From positions 1 to 14,896 of the forward strand of contig DATAFF010000137.1 in assembly GCA_036257595.1 (NCBI GenBank): a DNA stretch of 14,896 nucleotides, given 5' to 3'. The stretch comes from DATAFF01 sp036257595 (GTDB lineage: Bacteria; Pseudomonadota; Alphaproteobacteria; Rhizobiales; Aestuariivirgaceae). The position numbers and the translations under genes are program-made. Below, piece after piece: positions 1 through 7,244 of the stretch (the first letter of the stretch is position 1; each line of letters begins with the position of its first letter). The notes beneath the pieces are model-generated. The model searched no databases, was not told the origin of the DNA, and was given only the letters and a program-made list of their open reading frames with translations.

Positions 1-1
1 C

Positions 2-91
2 TGGCGGAGGGGGAGGGATTCGAACCCCCGGAGGGCTTGCGCCCTCAACGGTTTTCAAGACCGCCGCAATCGACCGCTCTGCCACCCCTCC
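2..91 (-). tRNA. tRNA-Ser (anticodon UGA)
   Basis: Read on the minus strand this folds as a class II tRNA. The acceptor stem GGAGGGG (85-91) pairs with TCCCTCC, followed by a G discriminator and an encoded CCA (2-4). The anticodon loop CTTGAAA carries TGA (complement at 55-57), which decodes UCA and related serine codons. The long variable arm expected of tRNA-Ser is a perfect GAGGGC/GCCCTC hairpin (31-46), and the T arm has the GGTTCGAATCC core. It lies 35 bp downstream of the Rrf2 regulator on the same strand. No integrase or direct-repeat remnant beside it suggests use as an attachment site. Confidence 0.97.
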
Positions 92-126
92 TGCTGACCA
101 AGACTTACGGCGGCGGAGCCCGGGGG

Positions 127-546
127 TCAACCGGCGACCCGGGTCGCGATCTGGTCGAGATTGGTGCGCGCCAGCGCCCGGATCAACCCCTGCTGGGCGG
201 TTTCAAGCGGCCGCGATATCGCCTCCTGGATGCGCGTTCCGACCGGGCAGCAGCTGTCGGCCGGCGGCACATGCAGCTTGAACAGCCCCTTGGCCTCGAC
301 CGCCCGGTAGATGCAGGCAAGCGAGATCGCTCTCGGCTCGCGGGCGAGCTCGAAACCGCCATGCCGCCCCGCCGTCGACTTGACCAGCGCCGCCGCCTCG
401 AGCGCCGTCATCAGCCGGCGGATCACCACCGGATTGGTTCCGACGCTGTCGGCGATCATTTTCGAGCAGATGGGCCCATGGCCGCGGCGGTGGGCCAGCA
501 CCGTCAGGATATGGAGCGCCACGACGAATTTCGACGACGACAGCAT
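127..546 (-). CDS. Rrf2 family transcriptional regulator
   Basis: The 139-residue protein has the size and layout of an Rrf2 repressor. It has an N-terminal winged helix (about residues 1-65, with the TNPVVIRRLM recognition-helix region and the wing-like GRHGGFELA), then a linker helix and a short C-terminal part. Rrf2 proteins such as IscR and NsrR bind an Fe-S cluster through three spaced cysteines. Here I see only Cys27, Cys78 and an adjacent pair Cys99-Cys100 (DSCCPVG), so a classical IscR-type cluster site is not evident. It more resembles the YwnA-like branch or a thiol sensor. The start is chosen because an AAGGG-type ribosome site lies just upstream on the minus strand. It diverges from the ftsB-like/pdh genes across 136 bp and could regulate itself or them, but this is inference. 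Confidence 0.88.
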   Translation of the reverse strand: MLSSSKFVVALHILTVLAHRRGHGPICSKMIADSVGTNPVVIRRLMTALEAAALVKSTAGRHGGFELAREPRAISLACIYRAVEAKGLFKLHVPPADSCCPVGTRIQEAISRPLETAQQGLIRALARTNLDQIATRVAG

Positions 547-682
547 CCGCTACCCTTTTCAACCCTCGACTCAATATCGGCCAATCCGCGGCCGGTTCAA
601 GAGCCCGCATGCTTATGAATCCCTTTACCATTCAGGCCCCATCCTCGCCCTTGGGAAAGCCGGGGGAACGGAGGCCGAATCC

Positions 683-991
683 ATGCATGTCCGGGCGTTC
701 GACATCGCCGTCACCCTCGGCTCGCTCTGCCTCCTCGCCTTTTTCGGCTGGCACGGTTTTCACGGCCCCCGCAGCTTCGCCAACGAGGCCTTGATCGAGG
801 CCGAGGTGGCGCGCCTCGAGGGCGAGCTCGCGAAGGTTTCGGACGAGCGTGCCGCCAGGGATGCCAGGGTGGCGCTGCTCAGGCCGGAGTCGATCGATCC
901 CGACCTCCTGGACGAGATCGCCCGCCGGTCGCTCGGCTATGTCAAGGAGGGTGAGATCGTGCTTGAGATTGCCCCCGCAAAGGCCAAATAA
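683..991 (+). CDS. FtsB/DivIC-like septum formation initiator protein
   Basis: A 102-residue small bitopic membrane protein. There is a short cytoplasmic N-terminus, one hydrophobic segment (about residues 7-25), then a periplasmic coiled coil rich in Glu/Ala/Leu/Arg (about 33-66). The C-terminal block RRSLGYVKEGEIVL (81-94) is typical of alphaproteobacterial septum formation initiator proteins. The family works in the FtsBLQ divisome complex that triggers septal peptidoglycan synthesis. An open frame continues upstream to 311, but the ATG at 683 is chosen because GGAG (670-673) precedes it and everything upstream lies opposite the Rrf2 gene. Its place just ahead of pdhA is the usual one in Hyphomicrobiales. 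The gap to pdhA is 86 bp. Confidence 0.87.
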   Translation: MHVRAFDIAVTLGSLCLLAFFGWHGFHGPRSFANEALIEAEVARLEGELAKVSDERAARDARVALLRPESIDPDLLDEIARRSLGYVKEGEIVLEIAPAKAK

Positions 992-1077
992 TCCTAGATC
1001 ATGCTTTGTCTCGCCTGTTGCCGTATCGCCTCTTCCCGGGCACGATGGCGAAGGTGGCATCGCTCTTGAGAGGATCA

Positions 1078-2100
1078 ATGGCCAAACGCGCCCAAGCCAG
1101 CCAGGCGGCGGCTGACGACTCCCGCATCGCCGACTTTACCAAGGAAGAGGAGCTTACCGCCTATCGCAGCATGCTGCTGATCCGCCGTTTCGAGGAGAAG
1201 GCCGGCCAGCTCTATGGCATGGGCCATATCGGTGGCTTCTGCCATCTCTATATCGGCCAGGAGGCGGTGGTCGTCGGCATGCAGATGGCGCTCAAGGACG
1301 GCGACCAGGTGATCACCTCCTATCGCGACCACGGCCACATGCTGGCCTGCGGCATGGATCCGAAAGGCGTCATGGCCGAGCTGACCGGCCGGCGCCACGG
1401 CTATTCCAAGGGCAAGGGCGGCTCGATGCACATGTTCAGCCGCGAGAAGAGCTTTTATGGCGGCCACGGCATCGTCGGTGCCCAGGTGCCGCTCGGCGCC
1501 GGCCTCGCCTTCGCCGACCGCTATCGCGGCAATGACCTGGTCTGCCTCACCTATTTCGGCGAGGGCGCCGCCAATCAGGGCCAGGTTTACGAAACCTTCA
1601 ACATGGCGGCGCTGTGGAAGCTGCCGGTGGTGTTCGTCATCGAGAACAACCGTTACGCCATGGGCACGGCGGTGACCCGCTCGCATGCCCGTGCCGAGGA
1701 GCTGTTCGCCCGCGGCGCCGCCTTCGGCATTCCCGGCGAGCAGGTGGACGGCATGGATGTGCGGGCGGTGAAGAAGGCCGCCGACAAGGCGGTGCGGCAC
1801 GGCCGCACCGGCCAGGGGCCGTTCATTCTCGAGATGCTCACCTACCGCTATCGCGGCCACTCCATGTCGGACCCCGCCAAATACCGCTCCAGGGAGGAGG
1901 TCCAAAAGATGCGCGAGGAGCACGACCCGATCGAGCAGGTCAAGGCGCGCCTGCTGGAGAAGGGGTTCGCCGACGAGCCGGAATTGAAGCGCATCGACGC
2001 CGAGATTCGCCAGCGCGTCGCCGATGCCTCTGACTTCGCCTTGTCCGATCCCGAGCCGGATGTGTCCGAGCTCTGGACCGATGTGTATGTGGCGGCGTGA
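1078..2100 (+). CDS. pdhA: Pyruvate dehydrogenase E1 component, alpha subunit
   Basis: This is the thiamine diphosphate (ThDP)-dependent E1 alpha subunit, which with PdhB decarboxylates pyruvate and transfers the acetyl unit to a lipoyl group. The 340-residue length fits the family. The ThDP/Mg motif starts at GEGAANQG (161-168) and ends at ENN (189-191). The conserved loop RYRGHSMSDP (257-266) is present, as is the N-terminal MLLIRRFEEKAGQLY signature (32-46). The start is set at 1078 because GAGAGG (1068-1073) lies at good spacing; a longer frame begins at 1006 but adds an unconserved stretch. One oddity is that the ThDP motif reads Gly-Glu-Gly instead of the usual Gly-Asp-Gly. It lies 10 bp before pdhB, with which it must be co-translated. 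Confidence 0.96.
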   Translation: MAKRAQASQAAADDSRIADFTKEEELTAYRSMLLIRRFEEKAGQLYGMGHIGGFCHLYIGQEAVVVGMQMALKDGDQVITSYRDHGHMLACGMDPKGVMAELTGRRHGYSKGKGGSMHMFSREKSFYGGHGIVGAQVPLGAGLAFADRYRGNDLVCLTYFGEGAANQGQVYETFNMAALWKLPVVFVIENNRYAMGTAVTRSHARAEELFARGAAFGIPGEQVDGMDVRAVKKAADKAVRHGRTGQGPFILEMLTYRYRGHSMSDPAKYRSREEVQKMREEHDPIEQVKARLLEKGFADEPELKRIDAEIRQRVADASDFALSDPEPDVSELWTDVYVAA

Positions 2101-2110
2101 GGGAGGAGAC

Positions 2111-3493
2111 ATGCCGGAGATTCTGATGCCCGCGCTGTCGCCGACCATGGAGGAGGGCAAGCTCGCCAAATGGCTCAAGAACGTCGGTGACGATGTCCAT
2201 TCCGGCGATGTCATTGCCGAGATCGAGACCGACAAGGCGACCATGGAGGTCGAGGCGGTCGACGAGGGCAAGCTGTCGAAGATTCTCGTTCCAGAGGGCA
2301 CCGAAGGCGTGAAGGTCAACACCCCGATCGCCGTCATTGCCGGCGACGGCGAGGCGCCCGAAGCGGTTGCCCCCACCAAGGAGGAGCCGGCGCCGTCCAA
2401 GGACGGGGAGAAGCCGCCCGTCGCCCCGCCGCCCGCGGTGTCGGCACCCGCCATCGTCGCCACGCCGCAGCCGGCCCCCGCCGCCGAGCTCGACGTGCCG
2501 GCAGGAACCGAGCTCGTTCCCATGACGGTGCGCGAGGCCCTGCGCGAGGCGATGGCCGAGGAGATGCGCCGCGACCCGTCGGTCTTCCTGATCGGCGAGG
2601 AGGTCGGCCAGTATCAGGGCGCTTACAAGATCAGCCAAGGCCTGCTCGACGAGTTCGGCGACAAGCGGGTGGTCGACACGCCGATCACCGAATATGGCTT
2701 CACCGGTCTCGCCGTCGGGGCCGCCTTTGCCGGCCTGCGCCCCATCGTCGAGTTCATGACCTTCAACTTCTCCCTCCAGGCGATCGACCACATCATCAAT
2801 TCCGCCGCCAAGACGCTCTACATGTCCGGCGGTCAGATGGGAGCGCCGATGGTGTTTCGCGGTCCCAATGGCGCCGCCGCACGGGTGGCCGCCCAGCACA
2901 GCCAGGATTTCGCCGCCTGGTACAGCCAGATCCCCGGCCTCAAGGTCATCCAGCCCTACACCGCGGCCGACGCCAAGGGCCTGCTCAAATCGGCGATCCG
3001 CGATCCCAACCCGGTGATCTTCCTCGAGAACGAGATCCTCTATGGCCGCACCTTCGACGTGCCGAAGATCGACGATTGGCTGGTGCCGATCGGCAAGGCG
3101 CGCATCGCCAGGCCCGGCCGCCATGTCACCATCGTCTCCTTCGGCATCGCCATGACCTATGCGCTCGGCGCCGCCGACAAGCTCGCCGAGGAAGGTATCG
3201 AGGCCGAGGTCGTCGATCTTCGCACGCTGCGCCCGATGGACATCGCGACCGTCGTCGAGAGCGTCAAGAAAACCAATCGCTGTGTCACCGTCGAGGAGGG
3301 CTGGCCGGTCTGCTCGATCGGCTCGGAGATCGCCGCCCAGCTGATGACCCACGCCTTCGACTGGCTCGATGCGCCGGTGACCCGGGTGACCGGCAAGGAC
3401 GTGCCGATGCCCTATGCGGCCAATCTCGAGAAGCTCGCCTTGCCGAATGTCGAGGATGTCGTCGCCGCGGCCAAGGCCGTGCTCTATCGCTGA
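2111..3493 (+). CDS. pdhB: Pyruvate dehydrogenase E1 component, beta subunit, with N-terminal lipoyl domain
   Basis: A 460-residue E1 beta subunit. Residues 1-78 are a biotinyl/lipoyl domain with the lipoylation motif ETDKATME (Lys42). An Ala/Pro/Lys-rich flexible linker follows (about 80-135). The E1 beta catalytic region runs from about residue 137 to the end, with the ThDP-site Glu in ITEYGF (Glu194) and the conserved His263 in AAQHSQ. The transketolase C-terminal domain occupies about the last 130 residues. A lipoyl domain fused to E1 beta is characteristic of alphaproteobacteria. The ATG at 2111 is chosen because GGGAGGAG (2101-2108) immediately precedes it and translation from it gives a complete lipoyl domain. 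It is spaced 10 bp from pdhA and 31 bp from pdhC, in one operon. Confidence 0.97.
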   Translation: MPEILMPALSPTMEEGKLAKWLKNVGDDVHSGDVIAEIETDKATMEVEAVDEGKLSKILVPEGTEGVKVNTPIAVIAGDGEAPEAVAPTKEEPAPSKDGEKPPVAPPPAVSAPAIVATPQPAPAAELDVPAGTELVPMTVREALREAMAEEMRRDPSVFLIGEEVGQYQGAYKISQGLLDEFGDKRVVDTPITEYGFTGLAVGAAFAGLRPIVEFMTFNFSLQAIDHIINSAAKTLYMSGGQMGAPMVFRGPNGAAARVAAQHSQDFAAWYSQIPGLKVIQPYTAADAKGLLKSAIRDPNPVIFLENEILYGRTFDVPKIDDWLVPIGKARIARPGRHVTIVSFGIAMTYALGAADKLAEEGIEAEVVDLRTLRPMDIATVVESVKKTNRCVTVEEGWPVCSIGSEIAAQLMTHAFDWLDAPVTRVTGKDVPMPYAANLEKLALPNVEDVVAAAKAVLYR

Positions 3494-3524
3494 TACCGGC
3501 AGGACCGACAGGAACGAACAGACG

Positions 3525-4853
3525 ATGCCGACGCCGATTCTGATGCCCGCTCTGTCGCCGACCATGGAGAAGGGCAAGCTTGCCAAATGGCTTAAAGCTG
3601 AGGGCGACGAGGTGCGCTCCGGCGACGTCATCGCCGAGATCGAGACCGACAAGGCGACCATGGAGGTCGAGGCGGTCGATGAGGGTCGACTCGGCAAGAT
3701 CATGATCCCCGAAGGCACCGACGATGTCGCGGTCAACACGCCGATCGCCATGATCCTGGCCGCGGGCGAGGATGCGAGTGCCATCGCGGCGCCAATGGCT
3801 GGAGCCAAGCCCGCCCTGGCCAAGCCGGCCGAAGCGCAGGCGCCGGAGGCCAAGGCGCCACCGGCAAAGCCGGCGGAGCAGAAGCCCGCCGAGCCGAAGC
3901 CGGTTGCGCAGCCGGGTGGCGACAAGGGCGATGGGCGGATCTTTGCCTCGCCGCTCGCCCGGCGCCTGGCGAAGGAGGCCGGCATCGACATCCGTCTCCT
4001 CAAGGGGTCGGGGCCGAATGGCCGGATCGTCAAGGTCGATGTTGAAGGCAAAGCACCGCAAGTCCGCGCCGAGGCGCCGGCGGTGCCGCGCGCTCCGGCC
4101 ATTGCCCCCGCAATGAGCGACGAGCAGGTGATGAAGCTGTTCGAGCCGGGAAGCTTCGAGGTCGTGCCGCATGACGGCATGCGCCGCATCATCGGCACCC
4201 GGCTGCTCCAGGCCAAGCAGACGATTCCGCATTTCTATCTGACGATCGATTGCGGGCTCGATACGCTGCTCGAAGCCCGCGCCACCCTCAACGACCATGC
4301 CCCGAAGGACAAGGACGGCAACCCGTCATGGAAGCTGTCGGTCAACGACTTCCTCATCAAGGCGCTGGGGCTGGCGCTGAAGCGGGTGCCCGACGCCAAT
4401 GTCACATGGACCGAGAATGCGCTTCTCAAGCACAATCGCGCCGATGTCGGGGTGGCGGTGGCGATCGAGGGCGGGCTCTTCACGCCGGTGATCCGCGATG
4501 CCGATCAGAAATCTCTGAGCCAGATCTCGCAGGAGATGAAGGAGCTCGCCGCCAAGGCCAGGAAACGCCGGCTGGCGCCGCATGAATATCAGGGCGGCAC
4601 CACCGCGCTCTCCAATCTCGGCATGTTCGGCATCAGGAATTTCGACGCGGTGATCAATCCGCCGCATGCCACCATCCTGGCCGTCGGCGCCGGCGAGAAG
4701 CGTGCCGTGGTGATCGGCGACAAGGTCGAGATCCGCACCCTGATGACGGCGACGCTCTCCTGCGATCACCGTGCCGTCGACGGCGCGCTCGGCGCCCGCT
4801 TGCTCGACGCCTTCAAGGCTTTGGTGGAGCAACCCGTGTTGATGGTGGCTTGA
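3525..4853 (+). CDS. pdhC: Dihydrolipoamide acetyltransferase, E2 of pyruvate dehydrogenase
   Basis: The 442-residue E2 core enzyme transfers the acetyl group from its lipoyl arm to CoA. It has one lipoyl domain (1-79, Lys43 in ETDKATME) and a long Ala/Pro/Lys/Glu swinging linker (about 80-135). Next are the peripheral subunit-binding domain (about 138-174, ASPLARRLAKEAGID and GPNGRIVK) and a second short linker. The catalytic domain (about 212-442) carries the active-site motif DHRAVDG, with His415 and Asp419. The ATG at 3525 begins directly at the lipoyl domain; its ribosome site (AGGAAC about 12 nt upstream) is weak. The first 50 residues are nearly identical to those of PdhB. The gene ends with TGA directly abutting an ATG of the next frame. 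Confidence 0.97.
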   Translation: MPTPILMPALSPTMEKGKLAKWLKAEGDEVRSGDVIAEIETDKATMEVEAVDEGRLGKIMIPEGTDDVAVNTPIAMILAAGEDASAIAAPMAGAKPALAKPAEAQAPEAKAPPAKPAEQKPAEPKPVAQPGGDKGDGRIFASPLARRLAKEAGIDIRLLKGSGPNGRIVKVDVEGKAPQVRAEAPAVPRAPAIAPAMSDEQVMKLFEPGSFEVVPHDGMRRIIGTRLLQAKQTIPHFYLTIDCGLDTLLEARATLNDHAPKDKDGNPSWKLSVNDFLIKALGLALKRVPDANVTWTENALLKHNRADVGVAVAIEGGLFTPVIRDADQKSLSQISQEMKELAAKARKRRLAPHEYQGGTTALSNLGMFGIRNFDAVINPPHATILAVGAGEKRAVVIGDKVEIRTLMTATLSCDHRAVDGALGARLLDAFKALVEQPVLMVA

Positions 4854-4900
4854 ATGACAGTCCGAAGAGCACTAGATCTACCCAAGGTTGAACCGGGTGT

Positions 4901-4909
4901 GGAAGGGAG
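4901..4909 (+). promoter_or_regulatory. Ribosome binding site deciding the GTG start of the small coiled-coil gene
   Basis: GGAAGGGAG is a strong Shine-Dalgarno-like sequence with a 10-nt spacer to GTG at 4920. No comparable site precedes the ATG at 4854, which favours the shorter product. Confidence 0.5.
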
Positions 4910-4919
4910 AATCAGTGCC

Positions 4920-5168
4920 GTGCCTGAGCCAGACGACATCGTTTTGCGGATACTCAAGACCATTCAGCAGGACTATGCGGACTTCAGGAAGGAATTCGTG
5001 GAGTTTCGAGCCGAGGCAAATGCTCGTTTTGATAAGATGAACGAAGATTTCGCTGCCATGCAAAGGTTGATGACCTTTCACATGGGGATCACCTTTCAGC
5101 ACAAGTACCAGCTTGAGCACATCGATGCCGAGATCAGGGCATTGAAAGCTGCTGATTCCACGCCGTAG
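4920..5168 (+). CDS. Small coiled-coil protein of unknown function inside the pdh operon
   Basis: I do not recognise this protein. From the GTG at 4920 it has 82 residues. It is charged, with no signal peptide or membrane segment, and has heptad-like helical stretches (about residues 5-45 and 58-76) that suggest a coiled coil. GTG is preferred because GGAAGGGAG (4901-4909) lies 10 nt ahead. An ATG at 4854, touching the pdhC stop, would add 22 residues but has no ribosome site, and that added part uses codons rare here (AGA, CTA, ACA). The whole gene is visibly less GC-rich at third positions than pdhC and lpdA. It sits between them and ends 6 bp before lpdA, so it is probably co-transcribed. 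A role with the complex is only a guess from position. Confidence 0.68.
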   Translation: MPEPDDIVLRILKTIQQDYADFRKEFVEFRAEANARFDKMNEDFAAMQRLMTFHMGITFQHKYQLEHIDAEIRALKAADSTP

Positions 5169-5174
5169 TCCCAC

Positions 5175-6617
5175 ATGGCCGACACCACCTTCGACGTCAT
5201 CATCATCGGGGCAGGGCCTGGCGGCTATGTCGCTGCCATCCGGGCCGCCCAGCTCGGCCTCAAGACCGCGGTGGTCGAGCGCGAGCATCTCGGCGGCATC
5301 TGCCTGAATTGGGGCTGCATTCCGACCAAGGCGCTGCTGCGCACAGCGGAAGTCTATCAGCTGATGCAGCATGCCGCCGATTTCGGCCTCAAGGCGGAGG
5401 GCGTCGGCTATGACCCGGCGGCCGTCGTCAAGCGGTCGCGGGCGGTGGCTGGTCGGCTGAACAATGGCGTGTCGGGGCTCCTGAAGAAGAACAAGGTGGC
5501 GGTGATCTGGGGCGAGGCGCGGCTCGAGAAGCCGGGCGAGGTCACGGTCGCGAAATCGTCGAGGCCGCCGGTCTTGCCGGCGTTGCCGGCGCCGCGCGGC
5601 GTGCTGGGCGAGGGGACCTATCGCGCTAGTCACATCATCCTCGCGACCGGTGCGCGGCCGCGGGTGCTGCCCGGCATCGAGCCCGATGGCGATCGCATCT
5701 GGACCTATTTCGAGGCGATGAAGCCGCCGGCCATTCCGAAGTCGCTGCTGGTCATCGGCTCGGGCGCCATCGGCATCGAATTCGCAAGCTTCTACCGCTC
5801 GCTCGGCGCCGAGGTGACGGTGGTCGAGATTCTCGAGCAGATCCTGCCCGCCGAGGATGACGAGATCGCCGCCTTTGCCCGCAAGCGCTTCGAGAAGCAG
5901 GGCATCAAGATCATCACCGGCGCCAAGGTCGCGTCGCTGAGCAAGACGGCGAGCGGCCTCAAGGCGGAGATCAAGCCGGCCAAGGGCGACCCGACGACCA
6001 TCGAGGTCGAGCGGGTGATCTCGGCGGTCGGCGTCACCGGCAATGTCGAGGGGCTCGGGCTCGAAGCGCTCAGCGTCGCCATCGATCGCGGCATCATCAA
6101 GACGGACGGCGTCGGCCGCACCAATGTACAGGGCATCTATGCCATCGGCGATGTTGCCGGTCCACCCATGCTCGCTCACAAGGCCGAGCATGAGGGGGTG
6201 ATCTGCGTCGAGGCGATCAAGGGCCTGAACGTCCATCCGCTCGACAAGCTGAAGATCCCAGGCTGCACCTATTGCCTGCCGCAGATCGCCTCGGTCGGCC
6301 TCACCGAAGCGAGCGCCAAGGCCGAGGGGCGGACGGTCAAGGTCGGGCGCTTTCCCTTCATCGGCAATGGCAAGGCGATCGCGCTTGGCGAGGATCAGGG
6401 GCTGATCAAGACCATCTTCGACGCCAAGAGCGGCGAGCTCCTCGGCGCCCATATGGTGGGGGCGGAGGTCACCGAGCTGATTCAGGGCTTCGTGATCGCG
6501 ATGAATCTCGAGACCACCGAGGAGGAGCTCATCCACGCCGTGTTCCCGCACCCGACGCTCTCGGAGGCGATGCATGAAAGTGTGCTCGACGCCTTTGGCC
6601 GGGTCATTCATATGTGA
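5175..6617 (+). CDS. lpdA: Dihydrolipoyl dehydrogenase (E3)
   Basis: A 480-residue flavoprotein that re-oxidises dihydrolipoyl groups and reduces NAD+. The FAD-binding motif GAGPGG (12-17) is near the N-terminus. The redox-active disulfide is Cys43/Cys48 in GGICLNWGCIPTK. The NAD-binding motif is GSGAIG (195-200), the second FAD motif is TNVQGIYAIGDVAG, and the catalytic dyad is His459/Glu464 in HPTLSE near the C-terminus. Residues about 128-145 form a Pro/Ala-rich insertion (SRPPVLPALPAPRG) that lengthens the protein a little beyond the common 465-475. No Shine-Dalgarno sequence is visible before the ATG, and the upstream gene stops only 6 bp away, so translational coupling is likely. It is the last gene of the pdh operon here. 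Confidence 0.97.
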   Translation: MADTTFDVIIIGAGPGGYVAAIRAAQLGLKTAVVEREHLGGICLNWGCIPTKALLRTAEVYQLMQHAADFGLKAEGVGYDPAAVVKRSRAVAGRLNNGVSGLLKKNKVAVIWGEARLEKPGEVTVAKSSRPPVLPALPAPRGVLGEGTYRASHIILATGARPRVLPGIEPDGDRIWTYFEAMKPPAIPKSLLVIGSGAIGIEFASFYRSLGAEVTVVEILEQILPAEDDEIAAFARKRFEKQGIKIITGAKVASLSKTASGLKAEIKPAKGDPTTIEVERVISAVGVTGNVEGLGLEALSVAIDRGIIKTDGVGRTNVQGIYAIGDVAGPPMLAHKAEHEGVICVEAIKGLNVHPLDKLKIPGCTYCLPQIASVGLTEASAKAEGRTVKVGRFPFIGNGKAIALGEDQGLIKTIFDAKSGELLGAHMVGAEVTELIQGFVIAMNLETTEEELIHAVFPHPTLSEAMHESVLDAFGRVIHM

Positions 6618-6623
6618 GGCGGT

Positions 6624-6683
6624 CGGCAGTAGGGAAGAGCACCGCTCACTGCCTACTGCCGAATGCCTGACGCCCTAATGCCT
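6624..6683. repeat. Heptamer repeat element, copy A, with hairpin
   Basis: This intergenic element contains CGGCAGTAG (6624-6632), the linker GGAAGAGCACCGCTC, then the heptamers ACTGCCT, ACTGCCG and AATGCCT and degenerate ones to 6683. CGGCAGTAG pairs perfectly with CTACTGCCG (6653-6661), giving a 9-bp stem, and GAGC/GCTC forms a small inner hairpin. It lies between the convergent lpdA and DUF411 genes, so the stem could help termination, but no U-tract follows. The same element recurs at 7191 and 10463. Confidence 0.75.
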
Positions 6684-6725
6684 TCCCTGTGGCCAGAGCG
6701 GAATTACTGTAGCAAGCCAAGAGGC

Positions 6726-7175
6726 TCAGTATTTCGCAAAGACGTATGAGCTGCCGTCCGACCTGAATGCCAGGACCTCATAATGGTCCATCTGGCTCCC
6801 GACCTCCATTCCCGGCGAGCCGATCGGCATGTCCGGGACAGACAGTCCCTTCACATTCGGCTTCTCGCTAAGGAGCCGGATGACGTCATCGGGCGGAATG
6901 TGGCCCGAGATCACGTAATCGCCGACCGTCCCGGTGTGACATCCATGCAGCTTCTGCGGGACTCCGAGTGCTGTCGCGCGACCATCGAGGTTCGCGTCGT
7001 CCTCCATGGTGATGTCGAAGCCCGCGGCGGCCATGAGCTCCTTCCACCTCTCGCAGCAGGAACAGCCTGGATTGCGATACACCAGGACGGGCGGAAGGGT
7101 CTCGGCCTTCGGCCGCCCTGCCGTGAATGCGGCCACCATGCCGACCAATGCTGCTACGGCGGTTCGACGGTCCAT
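6726..7175 (-). CDS. Periplasmic DUF411 metal-binding protein, CopG-like
   Basis: A 149-residue exported protein of the DUF411 family, whose studied member CopG binds copper in the periplasm in copper resistance. An N-terminal signal (about residues 1-25) begins with twin Arg (3-4) and a hydrophobic stretch. The mature part has the thioredoxin-like opening VLVYRNPGCSCC with Cys38, Cys40 and Cys41, then GCHTG with Cys79/His80, and His92. These are the conserved putative metal ligands. The start at 7175 is chosen for the strong AAGGAGA five bases upstream, although the frame is open to 7211. No other copper genes are nearby. It may be read together with the solute-binding gene 69 bp upstream on the same strand; that gap is almost filled by repeat copy B. 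Confidence 0.87.
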   Translation of the reverse strand: MDRRTAVAALVGMVAAFTAGRPKAETLPPVLVYRNPGCSCCERWKELMAAAGFDITMEDDANLDGRATALGVPQKLHGCHTGTVGDYVISGHIPPDDVIRLLSEKPNVKGLSVPDMPIGSPGMEVGSQMDHYEVLAFRSDGSSYVFAKY

Positions 7176-7190
7176 CGCGGTCTCCTTACG

Positions 7191-7241
7191 TCGGCAGCAG
7201 CCAGTGATCACTCACTGCCTACTGCCTAATGCCTAATGCCT
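7191..7241. repeat. Heptamer repeat element, copy B
   Basis: The best-preserved tandem part of the family: ACTGCCT, ACTGCCT, AATGCCT, AATGCCT in register at 7214-7241. It is preceded by TCGGCAGCAG (7191-7200) and a 10-bp perfect palindrome AGTGATCACT (7203-7212). It fills the gap between the stop codon of the solute-binding gene and the Shine-Dalgarno site of the DUF411 gene, so it probably lies in the transcribed leader of the latter. Confidence 0.78.
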
Positions 7242-7244
7242 CGC

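Noticed and set aside
2..126. tRNA-Ser considered as an integration site of a mobile island
   Set aside because: No integrase, no repeated tRNA 3' end in the window, and conserved core genes follow directly.
1075..2523. Long open frame on the minus strand opposite pdhA and the start of pdhB (482 codons)
   Set aside because: It lies opposite clearly coding genes, is a GC-skew shadow with low-complexity Ala/Gly/Ser/His/Leu composition, and shows no domain.
1940..4216. 758-codon minus-strand open frame opposite pdhB and pdhC
   Set aside because: Same shadow effect in GC-rich DNA; repetitive Arg/Asp/Gly composition and no recognisable motif.
4878..6611. 577-codon minus-strand open frame opposite lpdA
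   Set aside because: Antisense to a fully conserved lpdA; composition typical of shadow frames.
7191..7241. Tandem heptamers considered as a CRISPR array
   Set aside because: Units are 7 bp with no spacers and no cas genes nearby.
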